A stretch of DNA of 64,000 bases from Enterococcus florum (GTDB taxonomy: Bacteria; Bacillota; Bacilli; Lactobacillales; Enterococcaceae). A model generated the notes under the pieces. It was not told the DNA's origin and ran no database searches. It saw only the letters and a program-made list of their open reading frames with translations. The translations under genes were made by a program, and so were the position numbers. This document shows, piece after piece, positions 44,166 to 52,022 of this stretch. Each line of letters starts with the position of its first letter. Positions within the stretch are counted from its first letter, which is position 1. The stretch is from contig NZ_BJCC01000024.1 of NCBI RefSeq assembly GCF_004309355.1, positions 48,565-112,564 on the forward strand. Reading direction: 5' to 3'.

Positions 44166-44285
44166 ATGACACAAGATGAGAGTGCAGAAGTATTAGGAGC
44201 AACCCGCCAAGCGATCTCAAATTGGAAAAATGGACGGAGTTATCCAGATATCGAACGAATTATCCATTTGTTTGACCTCTATTAG
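44166..44285 (+). pseudogene. Decayed XRE-type helix-turn-helix gene
   Basis: A 39-residue frame, MTQDESAEVLGATRQAISNW and then KNGRSYPDIERIIHLFDLY, keeps the recognition helix and the N-W-x-x-G-R-S-Y-P-D motif of XRE regulators. The first helix and everything after the DNA-binding part are gone. The same motif (NWETGRSYPDV) occurs in the intact gene at 44741, so it may be a decayed paralogue. No ribosome site is present. Confidence 0.65.
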
Positions 44286-44640
44286 TGTCTCTAAATGTTA
44301 AAATGGTGCGTCATTTGCAAAAGAATAATCAGCACAACTGCTTTAGTAGACAATTAGTCTTAAACCTAATGGCAAATGGGTGTTTTTCGCTTCTTTTGTT
44401 CAAAACGGCCACGGTACTTAATCCAACATAGAAAGACCGACGTACACTTGAGTGCTTTAGATTTGAAACAGCTGCGGAAGCTGAAGAGAAAAAATAGTTG
44501 CTTTGTTGCTGGTTGATTTTTGTGCAGCGGCCGATTTTGGCTTTATCATGATTGGAGGGAAAGCGTTTAGTCATTTATAATGATTGAGTGCTTTCTTTTT
44601 TTTCTGAATGACTACCAAAGAACCTTGGTCTATCAAGGTT
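44286..44640. other. Non-coding debris with weak coding echoes
   Basis: No intact gene is visible. On the plus strand LKPNGKWVFFASFVQNGHGT and, in another frame, RFETAAEAEEKK recall the N-terminal arm of phage-type integrases, but stops and frame changes break it. The minus-strand open frame 44329-44574 has unusual composition and no ribosome site. I treat all this as decayed sequence. Confidence 0.25.
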
Positions 44641-44740
44641 GATAAAAACTTTTGACAAGCAAAAAGGGGCAATGATAAAGAGTTTTGGTCGTCAAGAACC
44701 ATCATTTTCGATAATCTAAAGTCACAAAGGAGCGAACAAA

Positions 44741-45295
44741 ATGAATCTTAACAAACAAATCAAACATTTTCGTGACCGAGAAAAATGGTCACAAGAGGAA
44801 TTGGCGGAAAAAATTTATGTTTCCCGCCAAACGATTTCCAACTGGGAGACTGGGCGCAGTTACCCAGACGTTCAAAACTTACTCTTGTTAAGTGTTCTTT
44901 TTGGCGTTTCTTTAGATGATTTAGTGAAAGGAGACGTGGAAATGATGAAACAGGAAGTAGAAAGAAAAGAAATGAACAAATGGTCGATCGTGATGATTGT
45001 TTCCTTAGTAATCGCGACGGTGTCCTTCGGTGCAGCTTCCAGTAGTGCCGGGTATATTTTTTCTTTGGTTTCTTTTTTAGTGATGTTTTATGCGGCATTC
45101 AAGCTCGAAAAGCTGAAAAAGAACAGCAAGATCAAAACCTATTCAGAGATTCTGGCATTCATGGAAAACAAAGAGATCGATCAAGCCACGATCGAAAAAA
45201 ATCGACGCAAAGATTTCCTGATTAAAGGGTTATTGGTGATCGGTTTTGCAATTGGCGGGGCCATTCTTACTTTACTAGGGATCTATCTTTTTTAG
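44741..45295 (+). CDS. XRE-family regulator with membrane helices
   Basis: A 184-residue protein joining a helix-turn-helix (residues 2-60, with WSQEELAEKIYVSRQTISNW as the core) to a membrane domain with three segments (about 80-98, 100-118 and 160-182). Such membrane-tethered XRE proteins are common in Firmicutes and often regulate nearby transporters or membrane stress genes. AAAGGAG precedes the ATG, and TTGACA (44652-44657) with a poor -10 17 bases later may be the promoter. The CPBP protease gene lies 102 bases downstream but has its own regulatory region. Confidence 0.85.
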   Translation: MNLNKQIKHFRDREKWSQEELAEKIYVSRQTISNWETGRSYPDVQNLLLLSVLFGVSLDDLVKGDVEMMKQEVERKEMNKWSIVMIVSLVIATVSFGAASSSAGYIFSLVSFLVMFYAAFKLEKLKKNSKIKTYSEILAFMENKEIDQATIEKNRRKDFLIKGLLVIGFAIGGAILTLLGIYLF

Positions 45296-45304
45296 AGTTA
45301 CTGG

Positions 45305-45372
45305 GCCGTTTAGGATAAAAAAATGACCATTCAGGACAAAATTATCAAAAGTCTGCTTTTATTCGATAAGAT
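45305..45372 (+). promoter_or_regulatory. LytTR-type direct repeat and promoter of the CPBP protease
   Basis: CCGTTTAGGATAAAA (from 45306) and CCATTCAGGACAAAA (from 45327) are direct repeats offset by exactly 21 bases, two helical turns. This is the spacing and a close match to the sequence recognised by LytTR response regulators of the BlpR/ComE/PlnC type. A weak -35 region near 45344 and a -10 TAAGAT (45367-45372) follow, in the position expected for an activated promoter. Confidence 0.6.
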
Positions 45373-45396
45373 AGAAAAAAGAAATGAGGGATAAAC

Positions 45397-46077
45397 ATGG
45401 ATCACACAGCAGCAAAACATTCGATGCGTTTGGTCACTCGAATTCTTGCTTTCATTGTGCTACTAATCGGGGCAATTATGCCGATCACTGTGGTGGTTTT
45501 AGTGGGACTACTAGGTGAAACAACGGGGGTGATCGTAGGATTAATCGGTTTTGCGATCATGCTAAGTGTCTTTATCTATCTTGCGAACAAAGCAAAATTG
45601 TGGACAAAAAATGGGTTTTCCAGCATAGGTAAAACCATGACAATTGGAAAATCGATCGGATTTGCAGTTGCCGGTTTTGTGATTGTCAGATTGTACGTCG
45701 CATTTCTCGTGTTGGTTATACATATGCCGCCCACCGCGAATGATCAAGGGATTCAAACGATTTCAGGTACTGCATCACCGATTTTATTTTTCTTGGCATT
45801 GACAGTTATGGCACCGATCATGGAGGAAATTGTTTTTCGTGGATTTCTTTTTAAATTCTTTTTCCGCAATCAACCAGTTTTGGCCTTGCTTTTGTCAGCC
45901 GCCTTGTTTGGCCTTGTTCATGGTCCGACAGATTTATTAAGCGCAGCAACCTATGTAGGAATGGGCGCCGTTTTCGCGTTGATTTACTACAAAACAGGAC
46001 GTTTGGAAATGTCTATTTTGGCTCATGCTTTGAACAATCTACTGCCTGCGGTTACCTTGCTGATGATGCACCAATAA
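45397..46077 (+). CDS. CPBP-family intramembrane metalloprotease
   Basis: A 226-residue membrane protein with about seven helices and all CPBP (Abi) motifs: EEIVFRG (Glu-Glu-x3-Arg, about residues 145-151), LFGLVHG (motif 2 His, near 170) and HALNN (near 209). These residues hold the catalytic metal or water in Rce1-like proteases. Bacterial members often give immunity to class II bacteriocins or process peptide signals. The LytTR-type repeat upstream strengthens a link to peptide-regulated bacteriocin immunity, though no bacteriocin, inducing peptide or LytTR regulator gene is in the window. ATGAGGGA precedes the start. Confidence 0.9.
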   Translation: MDHTAAKHSMRLVTRILAFIVLLIGAIMPITVVVLVGLLGETTGVIVGLIGFAIMLSVFIYLANKAKLWTKNGFSSIGKTMTIGKSIGFAVAGFVIVRLYVAFLVLVIHMPPTANDQGIQTISGTASPILFFLALTVMAPIMEEIVFRGFLFKFFFRNQPVLALLLSAALFGLVHGPTDLLSAATYVGMGAVFALIYYKTGRLEMSILAHALNNLLPAVTLLMMHQ

Positions 46078-46080
46078 GCG

Positions 46081-46120
46081 AAAAAAGCCGAAAATCTTTT
46101 ACGAGATTTTCGGCTTTTTT
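46081..46120. terminator. Bidirectional terminator
   Basis: Perfect 16-base arms AAAAAAGCCGAAAATC and GATTTTCGGCTTTTTT between the convergent CPBP and deacylase genes. Confidence 0.92.
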
Positions 46121-46123
46121 TGT

Positions 46124-46660
46124 TTAATCAATCAATGTAACTTCGTGTCCAGTGTAAGGCAAATACTTGTCAAACAAATCCTTTGTTTTGATTTTCATGT
46201 AGTTCGTTACAGAACCTGAACTACAGCCGTACCATTCACGTTCAGAGACCGAGCGATCAAATACTAGCTGAATCTCGTGCTCCGGATCCAGCAGCAAGCC
46301 AAAAATTGTTGCTGCTCCAGGAATCACTCCTAAACGTTCCTTCAGTAAATCTGCTGAGGCGAAAGAGACCCGCGGAATCTCCAATTTTTTACCAAATTCC
46401 TTGGTTACAAATTTGAAATCTGCTGGCGTGATATAAAGATAGAACTTTGTTTTTTTCTGGTTACACAAGAAAATCGTTTTTACGACCTCACAGCCTAAAC
46501 GGTTGTCAATATCGATACAATCTTCCATAGTAGTCGCTTCTCCAGTGGCAACTTGATAAAAAGGGATCTCTAATTTTTCCAGTGTTTCATAGGTTTTTGC
46601 TTCTAAGTCAGAACCAAATTCTTCTGGCACCGTGGTGCGCATTTCACTTACGTATACCAT
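46124..46660 (-). CDS. YbaK/ProX-like aminoacyl-tRNA deacylase
   Basis: A 178-residue protein of the prolyl-tRNA editing family (PrdX/YbaK). The catalytic Lys is expected in CEVVKTIFL (about residue 62), and the GVIPGAATIFGLL segment near 110 and the C-terminal CSSG-x-VT near 148 are typical. It removes alanine or cysteine wrongly attached to tRNA-Pro. The initiating ATG at 46660 follows AAGGAGGC. It stands alone behind the shared terminator. Which misacylated tRNA it prefers cannot be told from the sequence. Confidence 0.88.
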   Translation of the reverse strand: MVYVSEMRTTVPEEFGSDLEAKTYETLEKLEIPFYQVATGEATTMEDCIDIDNRLGCEVVKTIFLCNQKKTKFYLYITPADFKFVTKEFGKKLEIPRVSFASADLLKERLGVIPGAATIFGLLLDPEHEIQLVFDRSVSEREWYGCSSGSVTNYMKIKTKDLFDKYLPYTGHEVTLID

Positions 46661-46739
46661 AGCAGCCTCCTTTTTTCAGAGTATTGTATCATAGATTGCT
46701 AAACGATGAGAAGAAAATGTGATAAAAAAAAGGGTAATC

Positions 46740-46768
46740 TTGTTGAGGGAATGTCGAAAGAGTATAAT
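46740..46768 (+). promoter_or_regulatory. Promoter of the small membrane protein gene at 46792
   Basis: -35 TTGTTG (46740-46745) and a perfect -10 TATAAT (46763-46768) with a 17-base spacer. Confidence 0.6.
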
Positions 46769-46791
46769 AAATTGAAAAGGATGTGAATCTA

Positions 46792-46962
46792 ATGACAATC
46801 ACTTTGCTGTTGATTTTTGTACTGATAACGGTAGGATACAACGCCTACTTGTTCTCAATGAGACGACGAAAGAGAATCCCTTCACGTCAATTAGTGGCAC
46901 TGCAGATGATATTGAACATGATTTTGGTGGTTTGGGGCGTGACTTACTTATTTTTAGGTTAA
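46792..46962 (+). CDS. Small two-helix membrane protein
   Basis: A 56-residue protein not captured as a longer gene: MTITLLLIFVLITVGYNAYL forms one membrane helix, a basic loop MRRRKRIPSRQ follows, and a second helix ends in VVWGVTYLFLG. AAAAGGATG precedes the ATG, a good promoter lies at 46740-46768 and a perfect terminator at 46985-47021. The complete transcription unit makes it very likely real. The family is unknown. Confidence 0.65.
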   Translation: MTITLLLIFVLITVGYNAYLFSMRRRKRIPSRQLVALQMILNMILVVWGVTYLFLG

Positions 46963-46984
46963 CAAAAAAAGAAATCAGTTAAAA

Positions 46985-47021
46985 AGACATCCCAAACTCG
47001 TACGTTGAGTTTGGGATGTCT
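46985..47021. terminator. Terminator
   Basis: Perfect 15-base arms AGACATCCCAAACTC and GAGTTTGGGATGTCT. It ends the 56-residue protein gene. Confidence 0.88.
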
Positions 47022-47059
47022 TTTGGCTACAGTCCTGGGAAGACCTGGGAATCTTCTTT

Positions 47060-47428
47060 TTAGTATCTATACACAATCTCTGCTCCAAACGGCATCAACG
47101 CCAGCTGGGCCATTTTTAGTGATTGAATGGCAAAAGGGATGCCGACAATGGTGATGCACAAAAAGAAGGCACTGACCAAGTGACCAAGAGCCAATGGAAT
47201 TCCTGATACGATGATCCAAATGATGTTGACGATCAGGTTGATCCCGCTTGGGCGATATACGATCTCTTTGCCAAAGGGCGCAAAGCTGAGGCTGGCAAAC
47301 TTAAAGCACTGCAAGCCAATTGGAATCCCGATGATGGTAATACACCACAGTATACCAGCAAGACACCAAAGCAATCCTCCGACCAACCCGCCAAAGATAA
47401 ACCAGATAATGTTTCCTAAACAAGACAT
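47060..47428 (-). CDS. YccF-family inner membrane protein
   Basis: A 122-residue membrane protein with two repeats of the YccF domain, each carrying the motif I-T-I-x-G-I-P-x-x-x-Q and APFG/MPFG followed by EIVYR (residues about 30-60 and 88-120). Three to four helices are expected. The ATG at 47428 has AAAGGAGAGG upstream; the longer frame to 47530 is rejected because no ribosome site supports it. Function is unknown; the protein is widespread in bacteria. It is divergent from the lipase gene. Confidence 0.88.
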   Translation of the reverse strand: MSCLGNIIWFIFGGLVGGLLWCLAGILWCITIIGIPIGLQCFKFASLSFAPFGKEIVYRPSGINLIVNIIWIIVSGIPLALGHLVSAFFLCITIVGIPFAIQSLKMAQLALMPFGAEIVYRY

Positions 47429-47512
47429 AGTTGTCCTCTCCTTTGGTCTTAGTGTATCATAAGGAAAATCATTTACCTCCGTCCAAGGATGTAAATGGAA
47501 ACAGGTGAGACT

Positions 47513-48448
47513 ATGAAAGAGAGTTTTCAACTTTTATCAACGGATGGTAAGACTCGCTTGCAAGGGTATCTCTGGACCTGCGACGATCCGAAATGGATCT
47601 TGCAGCTGAGTCATGGCATGGCTGAACATATTTTACGTTATGCGCCTTTGGCGGAATGGATGAATCTGCGAGGGATCTTAGTAGTTGGACATGATCATTT
47701 GGGTCATGGAAAATCGGCGAGAGCAGATCACCACGGTTATTTTCATTCCTCGTCAGTGGAAAAAGGGTTGGTACAAGATCTCTATCAAGTGACCAAATAC
47801 GTAAAAGGCCGGTATCCAGAACTGCCAATAGTAGTTCTGGGACATAGCATGGGGTCTTTTGTGCTGCGCAATTATTTGTATACCCATAGCCGAGCGATCG
47901 ACGGAGCTGTGATCGTCGGTACCGGGCAACAGCCAAATTGGCTGACACGTGCAGGAAAGACAGCAGCTAGCCTAATCGGATCTGTCAAAGGGGACTATCA
48001 TAAAAGCAAACTGATCGATCGTTTGGCCTTTGGCGGAAATAATCGAAAAATCAAGCATCCGCGTACGGATAAGGATTGGCTGGTCAGCTTACCGCATGAG
48101 GTCGATGCGTACTTGGCGGATCAATTTTGCGGTTTTCTTTTTACGGTAAATGGATACCAAGAACTGTTTTCCTATATTATTGACTCGCAGGACAAGGAAA
48201 AGATCAGAGAAATTCCATCGGAACTGCCACTGTTATTTCTTTCCGGTATGGAGGACCCGGTTGGCGAGTATGGAAAAGGGGTACTAAAAGCGGCAAAAAG
48301 TTACCGAAATGCCGGGATCAAGCAGATTGAAGTGCGACTTTATGAAAACGCTCGACATGAAGTATTGAATGAACGTCAGAAGGAACAAGTCTTTTGTGAT
48401 TTATTCAAATGGCTGGGAAAAATTGAAGCAAAAGAGTATTCAAGCTGA
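47513..48448 (+). CDS. Alpha/beta hydrolase, monoacylglycerol lipase-like
   Basis: A cytoplasmic serine hydrolase of about 311 residues in the Hydrolase_4 group. The oxyanion segment is SHGMAEH near residue 34, the nucleophile elbow is LGHSMGS near 113, the Asp is in GMEDPVG near 250 and the His in ENARHEVLNE near 282. It resembles lysophospholipases and monoglyceride lipases. Two starts are possible: the ATG at 47513 behind AGGTGA, which gives the typical MKESFQL opening, or the ATG at 47495 behind AAGGA. The alpha-carbonic anhydrase gene follows after 46 bases. Confidence 0.87.
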   Translation: MKESFQLLSTDGKTRLQGYLWTCDDPKWILQLSHGMAEHILRYAPLAEWMNLRGILVVGHDHLGHGKSARADHHGYFHSSSVEKGLVQDLYQVTKYVKGRYPELPIVVLGHSMGSFVLRNYLYTHSRAIDGAVIVGTGQQPNWLTRAGKTAASLIGSVKGDYHKSKLIDRLAFGGNNRKIKHPRTDKDWLVSLPHEVDAYLADQFCGFLFTVNGYQELFSYIIDSQDKEKIREIPSELPLLFLSGMEDPVGEYGKGVLKAAKSYRNAGIKQIEVRLYENARHEVLNERQKEQVFCDLFKWLGKIEAKEYSS

Positions 48449-48494
48449 GGCATCCATGATATGATTGTAAAAATTTATTGAGCGGAGTGGCACT

Positions 48495-49142
48495 TTGAAG
48501 GCAAAATTTACAATCGACTATTGTCAGCAACAGCAATGGGGATCAGAAATCGGCCTGCGTCAATCACCCATCGACATTCAAACGGCCAGTGTGGAACCAT
48601 CCACCGATCGACAACTGACTAAATTGGATGTAACGATCCATCAGGAAAATGCCAGCTTTTTTAACAATGGGCAGAATCTTCAATTGCTGTGTCAGGGGCA
48701 AGCTACATTGAACAACCGGCCATTCCAATTGATTCAAATGCATTTTCACACGGATTCGGAACACTCCATAGATGGAAAAAAATTTCCAATGGAAGGACAT
48801 TTTCTGTTCCACGGAATCAATCAACAAATTGCAGTGATTGGAGTCTTTTATGAGATTGGAACAGAAAATGCCGCTTTCGAAGAAGTTTTAGATCATTTTG
48901 ATACGGAGACTGATTGCGGGTCATTGGATTTCAATCTGCTTTTACCGGAAAATAAAAGCTATTACCACTATTTAGGTTCCTTAACAACACCGCCATTGAC
49001 TGAAAATGTGGAATGGTATGTGCTAAAACGAACGGTCGAAGTCTCCGCGCAACAAATCGACCGCTTTAAAGAAATGCATGGCCATAATTGCCGTTTGCAG
49101 CAAGCGATCAATCAACGGACTGTCTTGTCTTACAACGAATAG
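48495..49142 (+). CDS. Alpha-type carbonic anhydrase without signal peptide
   Basis: A 215-residue alpha-carbonic anhydrase that interconverts CO2 and bicarbonate. It has QSPIDI near residue 23, the first two zinc histidines in QMHFHTDSEH (about residues 95-104), the third in FPMEGHFLFH, and the substrate loop GSLTTPPLTENVEW near 162. All three zinc ligands are kept. Bacterial alpha-type enzymes are normally exported, but this one starts directly with MKAKFTIDYCQQQQWG and has no signal sequence, so it should be cytoplasmic. It starts with TTG behind GAGCGGAG, and probably follows the lipase in one transcript. Confidence 0.9.
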   Translation: MKAKFTIDYCQQQQWGSEIGLRQSPIDIQTASVEPSTDRQLTKLDVTIHQENASFFNNGQNLQLLCQGQATLNNRPFQLIQMHFHTDSEHSIDGKKFPMEGHFLFHGINQQIAVIGVFYEIGTENAAFEEVLDHFDTETDCGSLDFNLLLPENKSYYHYLGSLTTPPLTENVEWYVLKRTVEVSAQQIDRFKEMHGHNCRLQQAINQRTVLSYNE

Positions 49143-49187
49143 GAGAGTTTAGAGCAACTCGTTGATTGCTCCAACTTCTAAAATAAA

Positions 49188-49210
49188 AAAACCACCGGTC
49201 TGGTGGTTTT
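49188..49210. terminator. Bidirectional terminator
   Basis: AAAACCACC and GGTGGTTTT arms around a five-base loop, with A and T runs on both sides. The adjoining perfect dyad CACCGAGGTCA / TGACCTCGGTG (49217-49239) overlaps the end of the yjdF-like gene. Confidence 0.82.
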
Positions 49211-49224
49211 ACAGTCCACCGAGG

Positions 49225-49635
49225 TCAATGACCTCGGTGTTTTTGACGCCTTTTTTCTTGGCGCATTTCGAAGCGTTCCTTTTCGCGCTGCAGCTTGTGT
49301 TGCTTGTTGCGAGATTTTCTCTGCAACTTCACCGTTTTGCGCATTTCGCTGATCGCCTGCTGCGCTTTGGTCGAGACCACCGGCTGGTTCTTTTCTCGAT
49401 TGATCATTCGCTGCATCCGTTTTGGATTGATCCGCTTTTGCGGCTGTTCCTCTGCCGGTTGACAAGTAGTCGCAGCAGCAAGCAATTGCGGCAATACGTG
49501 ATACACAAATGCAAACACGTCCGCGTCTTTTGGCTCTGGTCCAAAAACATGGCGAATCGCTTGGTAGCTTTCAGCAGTGCTGAACTCGATCAATCCGCAC
49601 CAAAAACTGCCATCGAAGTAAATCGTTAACTTCAT
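49225..49635 (-). CDS. YjdF-family RNA-binding-like protein
   Basis: A 136-residue YjdF protein. The first half begins MKLTIYFDGSFWCGLIEF and holds GPEPKDADVFAFV near residue 40; the second half is strongly basic and coiled (EKNQPVVSTKAQQAI and then many Lys/Arg/Gln residues). YjdF is often encoded behind a yjdF-motif RNA that binds azaaromatic compounds. The ATG at 49635 has GGGAGGTG upstream and a longer frame to 49665 lacks support. It is transcribed alone. Confidence 0.88.
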   Translation of the reverse strand: MKLTIYFDGSFWCGLIEFSTAESYQAIRHVFGPEPKDADVFAFVYHVLPQLLAAATTCQPAEEQPQKRINPKRMQRMINREKNQPVVSTKAQQAISEMRKTVKLQRKSRNKQHKLQREKERFEMRQEKRRQKHRGH

Positions 49636-49639
49636 GATG

Positions 49640-49745
49640 ACACCTCCCATTTGTAAACTAAGCAATGGACGACCCGGGAGGGAAGGTTACTGACATTTTC
49701 ATGCGGCGGACTACCAACCGCCTTGTGTTTTTATGCTCAGAAATA
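49640..49745 (-). ncRNA. Candidate yjdF-motif riboswitch
   Basis: The leader of the yjdF-like gene has a clear hairpin GGCGG-TTGGTAGT-CCGCC (49723 to 49704, minus strand). Nearer the gene, CCCTCCC (49682-49676) can pair with the ribosome site GGGAGG (49648-49643), so the leader can hide the site. Position and gene identity match the yjdF RNA class, in which a ligand opens the site. The consensus itself must be confirmed by a covariance search. Confidence 0.6.
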
Positions 49746-49767
49746 GTGTAATAGTTTTCTTTTGATT

Positions 49768-50400
49768 TTACAAATAGCTTTCTGCTTCTTCACGAGTCAT
49801 GAAAAAGTTGATGCCGCCGGTGGAGTCCACCCAGCGATCTGGATTGAAGTTTTTTGCTTCGACCCATTCACCGCGGCGATAGACAAAACTGCCGTCTGCA
49901 TAAGCAATTGCTTCATCATAGTCTTCATTCGTATACATATCCTTGATCGTTAAAACTTTTGCTTTGTCACACCGGCACGTATTATTGGTGGCAGATGTTC
50001 TTCTTGCATCTGCAGGGATCAGCAATTGAACGATTCGAAAGCCAAAGCATTTTTTATAGCCCAAGAACGGTCCTTCTTCTGGGCAATACAGCTTGAAATA
50101 TTTCGTATTATCATCATATACGAGGTCAGTTAAGTTCGCGCCTTCCAGCATTGAAAAATACATATCTGCCCCGGAAATATCTGCTCCTTGTAGATTGCAG
50201 CCGCGAAGATCCGCACTGGAAAAAGAAGCCTCTTTCAATACGGCATAAGAAAAATCGCACTCGATACACAAGCAATTTGAAAAATCAGCCTTAGTCAGAT
50301 TGGCATGGGAAAAATCGACTCGTTCAAATTGAATGTCGTGAAAATTAGCTTCCGGCAAATTACGGTAGCTATAATCGTGGTCAGTTAAGATCGCGGACAT
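49768..50400 (-). CDS. Pentapeptide-repeat protein with DUF5758-type C-terminus
   Basis: A 210-residue soluble protein. Residues 10-95 form pentapeptide repeats of the A-(D/N)-L-x-x type (ANFHDIQF, ANLTKADF, ADLRGCNL, ADISGADM and so on), predicted as a right-handed quadrilateral helix. Residues 110-210 form a mixed domain with IPADARRTSATNNTCRCDKA, which I assign to DUF5758. Such hybrids are common in enterococci with unknown function; no gyrase-protection role should be assumed. It begins at the ATG at 50400. The 196-base gap to the next gene shows no other feature except that gene's promoter. Confidence 0.85.
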   Translation of the reverse strand: MSAILTDHDYSYRNLPEANFHDIQFERVDFSHANLTKADFSNCLCIECDFSYAVLKEASFSSADLRGCNLQGADISGADMYFSMLEGANLTDLVYDDNTKYFKLYCPEEGPFLGYKKCFGFRIVQLLIPADARRTSATNNTCRCDKAKVLTIKDMYTNEDYDEAIAYADGSFVYRRGEWVEAKNFNPDRWVDSTGGINFFMTREEAESYL

Positions 50401-50596
50401 GCCTTCGCCTTCTTTCGATTTTTCTTATATTTTAGCACTGCCATTCTGGTGAACACAAGACAAGAAAAAAGGATTAAAGTTTAAGGAAATGAATGGTGCT
50501 TTTTTTGCGTACGCCAGACTCTCAAATCTTATAGAAAAGATTGCAAAGAATCCCCGCTTCATGATACGCTTTATAATGAAGGAGGGATAAAGAAAA

Positions 50597-51970
50597 ATGA
50601 AAAAGGGTATGATTAAGACCTTAGCGCTGCTTGGTTTGCTGCTATTCCCCTTGTGCTCTGCAGCCACCTTCGCTTTGGCAGAAGAAACGACGGGAGCCAC
50701 CGAACCGCTGGAAACACCTATTGAAACACCTGCTGTAACAATCTATCAGGTTACGTTTGATACGGATGGCGGAAACGAACATATTATGCCAGTCGATGTA
50801 GAAGAGGGCACCACGGTAAAAATGCCAGAAGACCCGACGAAGGACAATAGGATTTTCATTGGTTGGTATACAGCAGCTGGGGTGAAGTTTGATCCAGCTA
50901 CAAAGATTATGGGAAATACGGACTTAATTGCTAGGTGGGTCGATAAGGATCATGAGTTTAAGATCGATTTTGAATTGAATGGTGGAGAAGGTGAAAAAAG
51001 TAAGAATGTCTTAGTAAATAAGACGATCGCTGATCAACCTGATCCAACAAGAAAAAACCACCGTTTTGACGGGTGGTATACTGACTCTGGGCTGTCAATG
51101 AAGTATGATGTTACTCAACCAGTCTTAGGGGATCTCACACTATATGCTAAATGGGTAGAGCAGATAAAGATAGTTAGTGTCACAAAAGGCACAGACGGCA
51201 CCTGGTCAACATCCGATGAACCTATTACTGTAGACAAAGGTACGGAGTACAAAGATGTCCCAATTATTCGACCGTCGAGCCAGATCCTAGGCTTTGAGTT
51301 TGACGGCGATTATTGGGATAAAGAGTTTAAAACGTCAATTAAATTAACCGATGCATTTGACAAAGATACTGAAATTTATTCTTATTGGAGACGAGTAGGG
51401 TATGTTTTAACCTTTAATGTCAACGGCGGCAAAGAGGATTCTTATGCACCACAAGTCCTAAAAGAAAACGAACTGATCAAAGTTGCTGATCCAACACGTG
51501 AAGGCTACGTTTTTGACGGCTGGTACAATGGAGATGTCAAATGGGATATGCGTGTAGGGATGCCAGCGAACGATATGATGCTGACTGCACACTGGAAAAA
51601 AATTCATACGATCACTTTTGATCTGAATGGCGGAACCGGAAATGCACCGACAAAGCAACTGACAGTAGGGCAAGTGCTGACTAAACCGGATGATCCAACG
51701 CGTGAGGGCTATGATTTTCTTGGCTGGTATCTTGGCGACGAGAAATGGGACTTCCGCAAAGGGATCTTAGATCAAGACATGCACTTAGTAGCAAAATGGC
51801 AGGCGAAGTCTGCGGGGACGACTGCGAATACGGACAATCCAACGACCTTGAAGAAAAACCTGCCGAACACAGGAAGCCAGCGAAACACTTTATTAATGAT
51901 CGCTGGAGTGTGTATCCTGGTGATCGTGATTGTAATTGTATGGGTGCGACGTAAGAAAGATAGTAAATAA
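50597..51970 (+). CDS. LPXTG surface protein with Listeria-Bacteroides (InlB B-type) repeats
   Basis: A 457-residue cell-wall protein. A signal peptide (residues 1-27, ending TFALA) is followed by five beta-grasp repeats of about 65-70 residues (from about 48, 118, 190, 265 and 338), each with T-F-x-x-N/D-G-G and a closing FDGWY or FLGWY motif; the third is diverged. The sorting signal LPNTG (about 422) precedes a hydrophobic stretch and a RRKKDSK tail. Sortase would attach it to peptidoglycan. Repeats of this type mediate adhesion or act as stalks. GAAGGAGGG precedes the ATG. A strong terminator follows, so it is monocistronic. Confidence 0.92.
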   Translation: MKKGMIKTLALLGLLLFPLCSAATFALAEETTGATEPLETPIETPAVTIYQVTFDTDGGNEHIMPVDVEEGTTVKMPEDPTKDNRIFIGWYTAAGVKFDPATKIMGNTDLIARWVDKDHEFKIDFELNGGEGEKSKNVLVNKTIADQPDPTRKNHRFDGWYTDSGLSMKYDVTQPVLGDLTLYAKWVEQIKIVSVTKGTDGTWSTSDEPITVDKGTEYKDVPIIRPSSQILGFEFDGDYWDKEFKTSIKLTDAFDKDTEIYSYWRRVGYVLTFNVNGGKEDSYAPQVLKENELIKVADPTREGYVFDGWYNGDVKWDMRVGMPANDMMLTAHWKKIHTITFDLNGGTGNAPTKQLTVGQVLTKPDDPTREGYDFLGWYLGDEKWDFRKGILDQDMHLVAKWQAKSAGTTANTDNPTTLKKNLPNTGSQRNTLLMIAGVCILVIVIVIVWVRRKKDSK

Positions 51971-51991
51971 AAATATTAAGCAAAATACGTT

Positions 51992-52022
51992 AGCCCTGCT
52001 CAACTGAGCAGGGCTGTTTATG
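51992..52022 (+). terminator. Terminator of the LPXTG protein gene
   Basis: Perfect arms AGCCCTGCTCA (51992-52002) and TGAGCAGGGCT (52005-52015), followed by a T-rich run. Confidence 0.88.

Noticed and set aside
44329..44574. Minus-strand 81-residue open frame as a gene
   Set aside because: No ribosome site, odd composition and no recognisable domain; it lies in decayed DNA.
49768..50400. Qnr-type gyrase protection by the pentapeptide protein
   Set aside because: The repeat domain is short and fused to a different C-terminal domain, unlike Qnr/MfpA proteins.
50597..51970. The repeated segments as a DNA repeat or CRISPR array
   Set aside because: They are diverged protein repeats of about 65-70 residues in one open frame; no regular short repeats with spacers occur anywhere in the window.
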